A stretch of 64,000 bases of DNA from Agapanthus africanus (GCA_030015575.1 JASDDO010000024.1:41006114-41070113); one strand, 5' to 3'; positions 35,953 through 45,365 are shown, counted from the stretch's first letter. Notes: generated by a model not told the origin, from the letters alone. Made by a program: numbers and translations.

Positions 35953-37321
35953 TGTTAGGGATATGTATGCCTTAGAGGCCATTATTGTACATTAATGTAT
36001 ATTATAGTGGATACTTGGACATATATATATAGATGACTTTCGTGCTTGACATGATAGTATTCTATCTGGTTGCTCTTTATCTTAACATGTACACTTGTAT
36101 TATTATACTGTCTCTCTGATACATGTTGATAAAGCCCTTAGGATGTTTGCTTGACTACCAGGACTATGATGCAGATTATACTACTGGGACTTGTGTAGTC
36201 TACAAGCACATCCTTTAACAGTTCCTAGTCGAGAGAGTATTAAGAAAGGGCATCGATATTCCAGAGTAGACTAGTGTGTACGTTTCTTGACCCTGTATGG
36301 GGCGATGGTTTATCCCATATCCATTGGTGTCTGACATCAAAGATTGCACACATGTGCTCATTAGAGAATGGGTACACCATACATGACTCGCCGAGAACTC
36401 CTAGATGTTACTATACCTATCGTCAGATAGAAGTTCTCTGGTGACACTGGTATCGGTTAGTCTGTAGACCCGAGATCGTTATAGAGTCTTGTATGGTTCC
36501 CACTGTGCTTTGATTTCCTCCCTACCACGGCTCAAAGGAGTCGTGCAAACATGTGAATTTTGGGTACAGTCCCGAGTCACATGGAGGCAATGAGCGATAG
36601 GAGGGGTTTCGTCTCTCCCGATATTAGGGGTTGATGTTGCGCTATGCTCGATTGGCTATAACAGGAAGTCCCTGACCAGGGATGTTGATAAGATTTATTG
36701 GTAAGTGTTATCAGTAGTTTCTCGTACCGTTATAGGCCACACATCGACATGACTTATCAAGTTATTGGGGTCTGACGATTCCACCCCCAGACTTGATATG
36801 CGACATATCAGACGAAAAGACTGGATCGTACGGTAAGTGTTACTTATAGGTTTCATGGGAGTTTGGACAAGCTTGCTTGTTGATCTTCTAATCACTCAAT
36901 ACCTGGGTAGCCGTTATGTCCAGCTAGTACCGCCGATGGCTTGTGAGTAACTGATGTGATCATTACCTACTGCTGGCGTATTGACGAGTCTTTAGAGTCC
37001 CATACAGAAGTTTCCTAGTTCAAGCGAAAAAAAGTAGGGCACATATGCTGATATGTGCGGGGGCCTGATTAAATACGAGTATATGACGCCGTATTCTTAT
37101 CTGGCGGTTATTTGATATCGGTTAGGTTATATGTGATATAACCAAATTATTGAATCAAGTATTGATTTGATAATGTGATATATAGATAAATGATATTAGT
37201 CGGTTATATGTGATATAACCGGATTATTAAATCAAGTGTTGATTTAATAATATGATATATATTTATATTTGATATAATTATATATTAACTAATATTATTA
37301 GCTCACTAATTATTCTTCATA

Positions 37322-37374
<53 letters not shown>

Positions 37375-38094
37375 GCATGCCATGGATTTTCTATTTTTAG
37401 AAAATAGAAAATGAGGTGGAAAAATGAGGAGACTTTTATAGCATGGTGTAAAGCATGGCTTGATGAATTTTTTATTCATCATCCTACACTATTGAAGCAT
37501 GGTTACAATTCTATATTGACGGATATTGGTTGCTTCAATAATGTGAGGTATTAAGCCATTCTTTACTTGGTTCATTTTCTACCTTAGCCATTTACTTGAG
37601 CTCATTTGCTCTCTAGCTCTCTCTTTTTAGTTCACCTCCACCTCCAAGCTCAATCCCTCACATGAGTTGTGAAACCTTGAGCTTGTGAAAACCCTAGTGA
37701 GCAAACAACACCCCTACTTCACCATCCTACACTAGATTAGCGGTTTGGTGTAGTGTGTTTCCTTCACTAACGAGTTTAGTGAAGAGGTAGCTTGGATTAG
37801 CGGAGCTTCGGGTGGATCATCTTCGGCACGAAAATCGCAAAAGAAGCTCAATCCAACCTCAAGTGGAGCCTAGTGGAGTCGCGTGGACTACTACACGGAG
37901 CTTGAAAAGAGAAGAAAATGGTCTACAAAGGTTGTAGCCACCTTTCGCTTTGTATAGTTTTTGTTATATCATAGTTAAACCCTAATCATCTAGTTTCGAT
38001 TCTTGTTTAGTATTAATTAGCACCCAATTTTTTTTAAAAATGGCATGCTTGATGCTACTAAAACCCAGTGGTGGTGCTAACAAACACTTTAACA
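35953..38094 (+). repeat. C1 3' LTR
   Basis: Starts TGTTAGGG, ends TTTAACA, 2142 bp, uninterrupted, so it serves as the reference for the split 5' LTR. It contains a long TA microsatellite that is short in the 5' copy. Confidence 0.88.
37322..37372. repeat. (TA)n microsatellite in C1 3' LTR
   Basis: About 24-25 TA units. The matching place in the 5' LTR (about 12970-12990) has only a few, so the expansion happened after insertion. Confidence 0.9.
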
Positions 38095-38655
38095 AATGAA
38101 ATTAGAGCAATGGCATATTCCTAGCTCCGGACTTCAATTGCAATATACACAGTGTAGAGGTCCTACAGATGTCTACCCTATTTCAGCAAAGAATCGGCAC
38201 GACATCGTCAAAGCAAAAAACGAAGTGATGGTATATTCCTACCTTCGGGTCTTGACGACAACTTATATAAAGCCTAAAAGACCTGTGGAGATCATCCCAC
38301 CCCAGAAGGGTGCGGTTATGACTCATTGGGGCTCCAAATTGAGCCTAACCTCAAATAAAAAACGTCATGGAAAATTCCTAACGCTTGATCTTCCGACGGT
38401 AATATGACCTAAGGAGACTACTCGAAGACATCTTGTCCATCCCTCGAAGGGATCAGAGACACGACATTTGCGGGGTTACTCGAACAACGGCTTAAAGACT
38501 GCAAATCGAGGAATATATCAGCCAACGCGATGGTACCACGGACTAAAACCCTAGTACCACAAACCTAACGGACCCCTGTCGTAAAGAATGTGGGTTATCT
38601 ACATACAATGTTAGGACAAGTTTGCCTGTAAACCCAAGGGAGGTAAACTAAAAAA

Positions 38656-38790
38656 CACTCCGAAATGAGTACATAAACTAGAGACTCAGAAATGAGTGAA
38701 TAAACTAGAGACTCTGAAATAAGTACATAAACTAGAGACTCCGAAATGAGTACATAAATTACAAACTTCGAAATGAGTACATAAACAACT
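38656..38790. repeat. 27-bp tandem repeat, five copies
   Basis: Unit ACTCCGAAATGAGTACATAA followed by ACTAGAG. Because 27 is a multiple of three, the minus strand reads a nine-residue repeat (LVYVLISES). Nothing else suggests translation. Confidence 0.85.
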
Positions 38791-38847
38791 TCATGCCGAA
38801 TCAAGAAATCAAAAGATAGAGAGGTGCAAGCATGAAATAAAATGTCT

Positions 38848-38853
38848 TTTATT
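38848..38853 (-). terminator. Poly(A) signal of A's antisense gene
   Basis: Minus-strand AATAAA lies about 60 bases after the predicted end of the antisense reading frame (38914), at a normal distance and in a T-rich setting. Confidence 0.5.
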
Positions 38854-38913
38854 CGTAAACCAAAATGAATACAAGATACAAAAAAGAAGGAAAAATATAC
38901 AGCGCCAAAAATT

Positions 38914-39592
38914 TTAAGACGGTGGACGGTTCAATAAGCCAGATAGAGCATCATTTTTCCGCCGAACCTCCGCCTCAAGCTTTAGCAGCGCCGCAAGCTG
39001 AGCCCCTATATGTGCTTGTTGTTTTTTATACAAAGAAAACTGATGCTCAAGCTCCTTCTCACCGGTCTTATGAGTCTCAACCATTTCTCACGTAAAAGTG
39101 ACAGCTTTATCGAGAGCCACCAGTTCCGTAATTTCCTCTTGAAGAACTCGCCAAATTTCATAGGACCGAGTAGTTTTAGCCACGAGCTGAGTTTGGAGTT
39201 CCCCTAGAGCTTTCGAAGCCAACTCCCTCTTCGAAAATTTCCGGTTGTGTCTTTTCTCGCAAGATCGGAGGTTGGCAGCACACCGATCAATCCGTTCATG
39301 TAAGCTGGCCTTTACAGATAAGATATCAGAAGGAAGACGTGCACATTCGACTCCATGTAATGAAGCCTCCATTTAACGGCAATACTCAACCCAAGTACAC
39401 AACAGCGCCTCGTCATGGTAGGTAACAAGGACAAACAAAGAAGCGTTAGCTTCGACAGCAAATTCCTCTGCCATAACGGAAGTGCCAGCATGAAGATCCT
39501 CGATAAGAGTTGACAGTGAATGAATACTCTATTTCTCCATTCTCTCAGACATACTTCTGGCATAAGGGCCCAGCGACATGCAAATATGGGAC
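38914..39592 (-). pseudogene. Element A antisense gene, 3' part (coiled coil)
   Basis: The minus-strand reading gives charged, heptad-like sequence (SLHERIDRCAANLRSCEKRH, ASKALGELQTQLVAK, TGEKELEHQFSLYKKQQAH, LKLEAEVRRKNDALSGLL) ending at about 38914. The gene lies opposite to A, between integrase and the missing 3' LTR, the slot where some Tat elements carry an antisense ORF. Element B inserted at 39592; the 5' part lies at 61386-62875. Broken. Function unknown; a coiled-coil partner-binding protein is the most that can be said. Confidence 0.6.
39588..39592. other. Target site duplication of B, left copy
   Basis: GGGAC, matching GGGAC at 61386-61390 on the other side of B. Confidence 0.9.
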
Positions 39593-40398
39593 TGTTCCCC
39601 TCCGAACGGCGGCCTGGACTTGGGCGTCCGTGCCTGAGGTTCGGGGCAGATGCTAATTGGTGCTATCCGTCCACCTCTCCGAAGATGCCAGGTTGATCCA
39701 TGGCACCGTGCATCGGAGGCTTAGACGGATGCGGCCGATGTAGCAGACTTCGTCAGATTCCCCCTCGTGGAGGGGTTTTTGATTGTGGGGACGCTCTTCC
39801 CTGCAGGCGCAAGCCCCTGCAGTTAATTACGCTACCGCATCGCGGTAACAACTTTCTCCTTCTCCAGCTGGTCACTTCGTGTCGTGGGTGTTTGTTTCGT
39901 GTTTTATTGCCCATGGATTGTTTACGGAGACTGAGTTACGTCGTCGCCCGTAGGGCATGGACTAGTCCAAATCTGTGTCTATCTTAGATTTGGGTTTGGG
40001 GGTTTGGTTTGAGGACACGTCAGCCATACTTGAGGCTAAGATCAACTCAAACGTTTGTTAAGGATACGTTAGTCTAACGTTGAGACTAAGATCAACTTAA
40101 CGGGATCGTTTAGATCCGACAAAAGAGCATTTGGGCTCTATTGTTCCAGTTTAGGGACATAGTGGTCCATCGTATGTGTGGCCGTCGGGACCCGTCACCT
40201 CTCTGACGACGTTGAAGGATTACAACGACGGATGTCAGAGGAGTTCGGAGATGTACCCTCGAGCCAGAGTTAATTGGGGGGATTCATAGTCCAGTCTGTT
40301 TGAGGGTTTAAGGATACGTTAGCCATCTTTACGGCTAAGATCAACTTAAACGGGACCGTTTAGATCCGACAAAAGAGCATACGGGGCTCTATTGTTCT

Positions 40399-40570
40399 AG
40401 TTTAAGGACATTGCGGTCCACGGGTAGTTTAAGGACATTGCAGTCCACGGGTAGTTTAAGGACATTGCGGTCCACGGGTAGTTTAAGGACATTGCGGTCC
40501 ATTGTTAGTTTTAAGACATCTCGGTCAAGGTTAAGGACGTCATAGTCCATGGGTTTAAGGACTCCACAGT
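40399..40570. repeat. 27-28-bp tandem of GGAC...GTCC hairpins in B LTR
   Basis: AGTTTAAGGACATTGCGGTCC with CACGGGT spacers, four copies, followed by related units with the same arms and different loops (GGAC-GTCATA-GTCC, GGAC-TCCACA-GTCC). Repeated at 58688-58860 in the other LTR. Confidence 0.8.
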
Positions 40571-41030
40571 CCGGTATGTGCTCTGGATGCTTCATACGGG
40601 TTCACTGCCGCGCTTGGCGAGGACCAGGCTCCGCTCTGGGCGTTTTCCGCGGGGTCAAAGAGTGACGTTATCCGCGTTTCACGTAACCAGGAATTTTGCA
40701 TTAGACATGGGTTTAAGGACCCCACAGTCCATATCAATGTGTGGTCGTCGGGACCCGTCACCTCTTTGAAGACATTGAGGGATTACAATGCCAAGTATCA
40801 AAGGAGTGAAGAGATGTACCCTAGAACCGGAATGGCTTAAATAGTCCTTGGCCCAATTTGCGATCAAGACCGATTAATTATGTTATGAGCCCATTAGCCC
40901 AGTTAATTACGAATTGAGGACTCATGGCCTAGCTTGGGCTAAGTCCGATCATGTCTGGAATATTGGCTTCTTGTTGGTCCATTGAAGGAGAGGCTTTGCC
41001 TCTATCCATTTAGCCAATTGGGCCAAAGCC

Positions 41031-41324
41031 TAGTGTTAAACACTACAGAGCAATCAGTGTTGAACACTGGGAATGAGGTTGACAAGTTAGTGTTTAACAC
41101 TAAAAGATAATTGGTGTTAAACACCAGCAACAAGGCTTTCAAATTAGTGTCACTAAAACAGATCAGTATCAAGCATCGGCAACAGAGCTCTCAAATCAGT
41201 GTTAAACACTAAGGTAGTCAGTGTTGAACACTGCAAATAAAGTTCTTTGATTAGTGTTGAACACTAAGGCCCAACAGTGTTTTAACACTGGATTCAGGAG
41301 TTCCAACTTAGTGTTAAACACTAA
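41031..41324. repeat. Cluster of ~10 AGTGTT-AACACT palindromes in B LTR
   Basis: Each unit is a 15-17-bp palindrome centred on TTAA, TTGAA or TTTAA: TTAGTGTTAAACACTAA, CAGTGTTGAACACTG, TGGTGTTAAACACCA and others. The outer bases change together on both sides. The copy in the right LTR is at 59321-59617. Confidence 0.85.
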
Positions 41325-41333
41325 AGCAAGAGG

Positions 41334-41536
41334 GGTCACGTGGCGACACGTGAGAGCGCCCTCCCTTCATTTGTTCTTCTGAGGAGATCGCATTTTCTTT
41401 CTTTGGAGCATCACGTGTCATCACGTGACGGGTATCTTCTGCCAAGGGTCACGTGGGTCACGTGAGGCGCTGCCTCAAAGGGCTTTCTGTAGATCTTTTG
41501 AGCGGTCACGTGGTGACACGTGACCCTGCCTCTATG
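41334..41536. promoter_or_regulatory. Four paired G-boxes in B LTR (first cluster)
   Basis: Units such as GTCACGTGGCGACACGTGAG, ATCACGTGTCATCACGTGAC and GTCACGTGGTGACACGTGAC: two CACGTG cores about four bases apart. CACGTG is the plant G-box bound by bZIP and bHLH factors. This cluster lies downstream of the TATA-like site in element sense, so it would be in the transcribed leader. Confidence 0.7.
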
Positions 41537-41571
41537 TATGTTGTTTTTAGAGGATCTGTTAATCTTTTTCT

Positions 41572-42115
41572 TAGGAATTAAATTCCTCGAGCTTTAAATT
41601 TCCGAGGAATTAAATTCCTACTTCCTTTTGAAGACTTATATTCTGGAATAGAGTTGAACTCTGAATTTTCTGTAGGAATTAAATTCCTCATACATGTGAA
41701 GAACTAAATAGGGTTAAACCCTGATAAAAGCTTTTAAGGAATTAAATTCCCATTCTCTGTTAAATTATGATCAAGGGAATTAAATCCCCGCTGTTTCAAC
41801 AGAACTAGGTTTTTAATTAGGGTTAAACCCTGTTTCTTTTTGTTCTGAAGCAATTAAATTCCCATAACACAGGGTCAAGCCCTACTTTTATCTTAAAGGA
41901 ATTAAATTCCTATAGTTCTGTGAGAATTAAATTCTCGTGTTTCCATTCCCCCTCTATGTTTTGGATCTGCATGGCAGGATCTCAACCCATTGAGAATTAA
42001 ATTCTCAACCTAAAGGGGAGATGTGCACTTTGCAGATCCTCTATCAAAGAGAGAAGAAATATGTTCTTCTATTTTATATATCAGAGTTAAACTCTGTTGA
42101 GAATTAAATTCTCCC
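41572..42115. repeat. Cluster of TTAA-core palindromes in B LTR
   Basis: About 14 units: AGGAATTAAATTCCT, GAGAATTAAATTCTC, AGGGTTAAACCCT, AGAGTTAAACTCT and close variants, spaced 20-60 bp. All keep a TTAA core while the arms differ. The copy in the right LTR is at 59865-60409. Confidence 0.85.
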
Positions 42116-42564
42116 TCTTTCAAAAAGCCTTCCCTTTCTTACCTAGGGTTTTCCTTTGCAGAAGCTCCAAATTCCTCAAAGTATTAGGGCTCTCTCCTTT
42201 TTTCTCCCTCTGTGTATATCTCCTCTTTTGTGTCTCTTGGCTCCTATTTATAGGAGAAGCAGCCGAATCAATTAGTTTTTGATGAATCTTCATTAAGAGA
42301 TTTGATTTGCATCCATCATTTTTTTTGACCTTTGGATTATTAGGTGAATTTTATTCACCATTGGATTTCAAATCTAGGGATTCTCCTTTGTTATTTCTGT
42401 TAGATTTAAAGGGGAAATCTTTCCAAACTCGAGATTTTCCATAGATAGATGATATTTAATCACCTCTGAATCTTTAATTCGATTGGTTCCAGATAATCGC
42501 TCTCCTTTGGAAAGATTTGAATCTCTTTCAGAATTTAATTCTGTTGACAAAATGGGCTTTGAAA

Positions 42565-43050
42565 GCCGGTCACGTGTGACCACGTGACCCATGGTCACGT
42601 GTGGACACGTGACTCTCTTTGGAATGAGCCCTCCTCTTTTTTTTGTGCTGTCTTCTGGTTGCTGCTTAACCGTCACGTGCCACCACGTGACCCCTGGTCA
42701 CGTATGAGCACGTGACCCTTGTTTGGATTCTTTTTCTTGGTTTAACTGGAGAACAATTATGATGTTTTGAGCGTCACGTGCCAACACGTGACCCCTGGTC
42801 ACGTGGGAACACGTGACCTCTCTTGAAGCTTTTTCCTTGATTTGATCAGGGATCCGGTGTGCCTTTGACGCTTGCATTTAAATGTCACGTGTCGACACGT
42901 GACCCTGGTCACGTGGGAGCACGTGACTCTTTCTGAAGCCCATTTTCTTCAATGTAGCCAGGAAACTGAACTTGCCTTGATGATGCGTTTAGGTGTCACG
43001 TGTCATCATGTGACCGCTGGTCACGTGTAAGCACGTGACCCTTTTCTGAA
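42565..43050. promoter_or_regulatory. Ten paired G-boxes in B LTR (second cluster)
   Basis: Five doublets of GTCACGTG-N4-CACGTGAC, each doublet joined by a short CC(C)TGG-like spacer, spaced about 100 bp. In the 5' LTR copy (60860-61340) they lie about 320-800 bp upstream of the TATA-like site in element sense, i.e. in U3, where promoter elements are expected. Confidence 0.75.
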
Positions 43051-43090
43051 GCTTTTCCCATAAGCTTTCCTGATTTTAAATCAGGAAACA

Positions 43091-43101
43091 AATGCCCCCA
43101 C
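43091..43101 (-). other. B polypurine tract
   Basis: Minus-strand GTGGGGGCATT directly before the 3' LTR, purine-rich and in the expected place for plus-strand priming. Confidence 0.7.
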
Positions 43102-43140
43102 AGCGTTGTTCTCACGTGTTTGCACGTGAGTACAACGCTG
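43101..43140. repeat. 40-bp near-perfect hairpin beside the polypurine tract
   Basis: Arms CAGCGTTGTTCTCACGTG and CACGTGAGTACAACGCTG around loop TTTG: 17 of 18 positions pair. It carries another CACGTG-N4-CACGTG core, although it lies outside the LTR. Confidence 0.9.
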
Positions 43141-43309
43141 TCACTTTTGTGACCGCTGGATCTGCTTTGGGGAGTAGGGTAGACGAAACGTCTTTTCAGA
43201 AGCGTCTTCACTTTTTCATGTCCTTCCCTTCAGACCTTTCTTTTAAGAATTTGATTCTCGTTCTCAGAGCTTAGTTCTCTGTTGTGTCTGTGCAGTGCCG
43301 CCTCATTCG

Positions 43310-43501
43310 CCAATCAAAGGCTAGTGCTCATGTGTTGCGTATGCAGGGATCTGTTTGATGGGGACGTTTCATTTCCCTATCCTAATTCCAATGCGTCGTT
43401 GGATTTCATTTCCAATGCTCTCCCCTTCTTTCCGGGCTTTGAGAATAGTCCCGCCATGCACACCATTTTTCGTGCATAGCATTAAATGCTCCCCTATATA
43501 A
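43310..43501 (+). promoter_or_regulatory. Promoter-like region of B's antisense ORF
   Basis: CCAAT at 43310-43314 (GCCAATCA context) and TATATAA at 43495-43501, followed 25-35 bases later by C/A-rich start-site-like sequence and a leader up to the reading frame at 43631. It faces opposite to B. Spacing is that of an ordinary plant promoter; activity is inferred. Confidence 0.5.
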
Positions 43502-43630
43502 CCTGAACCCTATGCCTTACTTCTTTTCTTCACAGAGAAACCTATTCATACCTTAAGGTGGTTATCTTTGAGAACCCGATCAATCGCCATGGCTTGCAAT
43601 CGTCCCCATGCTCGTCGACAGCCATAGGAG

Positions 43631-44122
43631 GTGCCCCTCGAGGAGATAATTCCTCGCTTCGCTGCGCGGCTGGCGGATCCTTTTCTCACCGACGCTCAAT
43701 GTGACACGGTGAGGTACGAGCTACTGACCCGTCGGGGCTCTCCTCTTCCCATGGGCTCCATTTGGCTCCGAATGATCCTCATGTCTGTGCTTGCCGATAT
43801 ACCCCCTCATCCGGCGGAGATGACTTCGGCGATCCTTGACGCGGCGGAGGACAAGCTTGAGTGCTTTCATGAGGCTTGTCTGATCACTCAAGCTCTGAAG
43901 GACCACTCAGTTCATTTGCTGAGTCAGATAAGAGCTCGTCGGGCCGTCATGTCTGCTTTCGCTGATGAGCACGGCTCCAACCGGTGGGGAGCGACTCCTC
44001 GCGAAAACCGCCGTTTTGACGTGCTGGAGAAGGCGGAGAGGGAGTTGGAGAATTTTGTGTTTTGCTTTATCAACCCTTGTATTTCTGATCCCTTGTTTGG
44101 TGATCTTTTCCCACCAATGTAG
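43631..44122 (+). CDS. B accessory ORF, antisense to the element (163 codons), unknown function
   Basis: The open frame reads PLEEIIPRFAARLADPFLTD... and ends at 44122; its beginning looks slightly damaged. The product would be mostly helical and charged (AILDAAEDKLECFHEACL, LEKAERELENFVFCF), without signal peptide or membrane segment, and with no motif I recognise. Third codon positions are GC-rich (GCG, CTC, GAG, CGG common), unlike the AT-rich flanks and B's own gag-pol. It sits between integrase and the 3' LTR on the opposite strand, the slot used by antisense ORFs in some Tat elements, with CCAAT and TATA upstream. It does not look like A's antisense gene. Capture of a host gene piece is possible. 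Confidence 0.5.
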   Translation: MPLEEIIPRFAARLADPFLTDAQCDTVRYELLTRRGSPLPMGSIWLRMILMSVLADIPPHPAEMTSAILDAAEDKLECFHEACLITQALKDHSVHLLSQIRARRAVMSAFADEHGSNRWGATPRENRRFDVLEKAERELENFVFCFINPCISDPLFGDLFPPM

Positions 44123-44569
44123 CATGTTTGAATTAATGCACTCTTTTAATTATTGGTGGTTTGCCTGTTTCTGTTGAATTTTCATGCTTGTCAGATAGTC
44201 ATACGTATGTCTTGCTTGCGTAAATGAGCCGTCTATTTTTTTTTAATTACGAGCACCATCGTTACGTTGCCTGCACATCAGTGCCTCGGGCAACATTTCC
44301 TTTTAAACATTCGTACAGTTGCAAATGCGTGCCTGATAGGATACAGATCAGAAACTTGCCACGTTATCTCCCGTATCGGGTGGTTTGCGCTGGCTTTAGA
44401 TCGAGTATTGTTGTCGAAGGGAGGTTTATAAATGAAGACGTATTCTTCTCTTCAATAGTGTGTCCCCTTTCTACTGAATGTGTTCTGCGGACAATTTATC
44501 TTGATCTCTTTGCAGGACAGCGATGGCTCAGGATTCAGGGTTAAGATCTGCTTTCTAAGGCTTTTGCAT
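44123..44569. other. B 3' region, no recognised feature
   Basis: Follows the antisense ORF. Contains T-rich DNA that could hold its transcript end. No repeat or coding match seen. Confidence 0.4.
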
Positions 44570-44747
44570 CTTATGAGCCACGAGGGTCTCATAAAGAGTT
44601 TTTCTCCCTATAGGTCGAGAGGATCCCATAGGCGTAAGTTCTTCTTAAGAATCATGAGGACTCTTAAGCGGGTTTTTCCTTGAGAGTCGTAAGGATCTCA
44701 CAAGAGAGTTTTTTTTTCTTCCTTACAGGTCGTGAGGGCCTGCAAGT
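44570..44747 (-). repeat. Hairpin array, B first cluster
   Basis: Five units on +: CTTATGAG/CTCATAAA, CCTATAGG/CCCATAGG, CTTAAGA/TCTTAAG, CTTGAGAG/CTCACAAG and CTTACAGG/CCTGCAAG, around loops close to TCGTGAGGAT. Arms differ between units but pair within each. Confidence 0.8.
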
Positions 44748-44805
44748 GTCGGATGTGATCACCCTTATCCGTGTTTCACGGGGTCAGGGGCTGCTCCAGA
44801 TATCG

Positions 44806-45170
44806 TAGTTTAAAGACGTCGCGGTCAAGGTTAAGGACCTCATAGTTCATGGATTTAGGGACTCCACCGTCCGCTGTTAGTTTTAAGACATCACGATCAA
44901 GGTTAAGGACCTCATAGTCCTTGGATTTAGGGACTCCACCGTCCGCTGTTAGTTTTAAGACATCACGGTCAAGGTTAAGGACCTCATAGTCCGTGGATTT
45001 AGGGACTCCACAGTCCGATGTTAGTTTTAAGACATCACGGTCAAGGTTATGGACCTCATAGTCCGTGGATTTAGGGACTCCACAGTCCGATGTTAGTTTT
45101 AAGACATCACGGTCAAGGTTAAGGACCTCATAGTCCGTGGATTTAGGGACTCCACAGTCCGATGTTTGGT
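44806..45170 (-). repeat. 72-bp tandem array, five copies
   Basis: Each unit has GTTAGTTTTAAGACATCACGG, then AAGGACCTCATAGTCC, then AGGGACTCCACAGTCC. A further copy is at 45289-45362. Each GGAC...GTCC word is a small hairpin. The minus strand reads an in-frame 24-residue repeat only because 72 is divisible by three. Confidence 0.85.
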
Positions 45171-45365
45171 TGCAGGGACCCGTCACCTCTTTGAAGACGT
45201 TGAGGAATTACAACGCCAGGTATCAAAGGAGTGAAGAGATGTACCCTTAAACCAAGGCAGAATTCGTAGGGAATCGGGGTGGTTGATCGTTAGTTTTAAG
45301 ACATCACGGTTGAGGTTAAGGACGTCATAGTCCGTGGATTTTAAGGACTCCACAGTCCGGTATTT

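Larger units (their letters stand above)
11607..38094 (+). mobile_element. Element C1: Ty1/Copia LTR retrotransposon (Tork/Angela-like) inserted in A
   Basis: 5' LTR 11607-13636 plus 23628-23700, primer site 23701, long leader, pol from 31061, polypurine tract 35941 and 3' LTR 35953-38094. Termini are TGTTAGGG and ...CA. Without its three later insertions (C2, solo LTR 25963-30533, S2) it is about 10.3 kb, with LTRs of about 2.1 kb. Flanks are CGAAT on the left and AATGA on the right, so no clean target duplication is visible. The LTR pair differs by very roughly 5-6% over the first 300 bp, implying about two million years at 1.3e-8 per site per year. Broken: about ten small breaks besides the insertions, and no gag recognised. 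Confidence 0.85.
38095..38913 (+). repeat. Element A 3' noncoding region, part between C1 and antisense gene
   Basis: Continues the tandem words seen before C1 (GGCATATTCCTAGCTCC, CGACATCGTCAAAGC, CAAAAAACG...GATGGTATATTCC). It includes a 27-bp tandem (38656-38790) and, on the minus strand, the poly(A) signal of the antisense gene. No coding sequence. Confidence 0.65.
39593..43090 (-). repeat. B 3' LTR
   Basis: 3498 bp, TG...CA. Zones in + order: 39593-40000 (outer end); 40010-40380 dyads ending in AAGATCAACTTAA; 40399-40530 tandem GGAC/GTCC hairpins; 40577-40706 one copy of the module that forms the 118-bp array; 41031-41324 AGTGTT/AACACT palindromes; 41334-41536 paired G-boxes; 41572-42115 GAATTAAATTC-type palindromes; TATA-like site at 42245-42252; 42565-43050 ten more paired G-boxes. 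Confidence 0.9.

Noticed and set aside
11602-38099. Target duplication for C1
   Set aside because: Left CGAAT and right AATGA do not match; C1's boundaries rest on LTR ends and the interrupted A repeat instead.
43631-44122. Host gene unrelated to B
   Set aside because: It lies between B's integrase and 3' LTR in the slot used by antisense ORFs of Tat elements, with no insertion boundaries of its own.
44776-45186. 136-codon minus-strand frame with 24-residue repeats
   Set aside because: It is the 72-bp tandem read in frame; no start context, no domain, and it lies in the noncoding 3' region.
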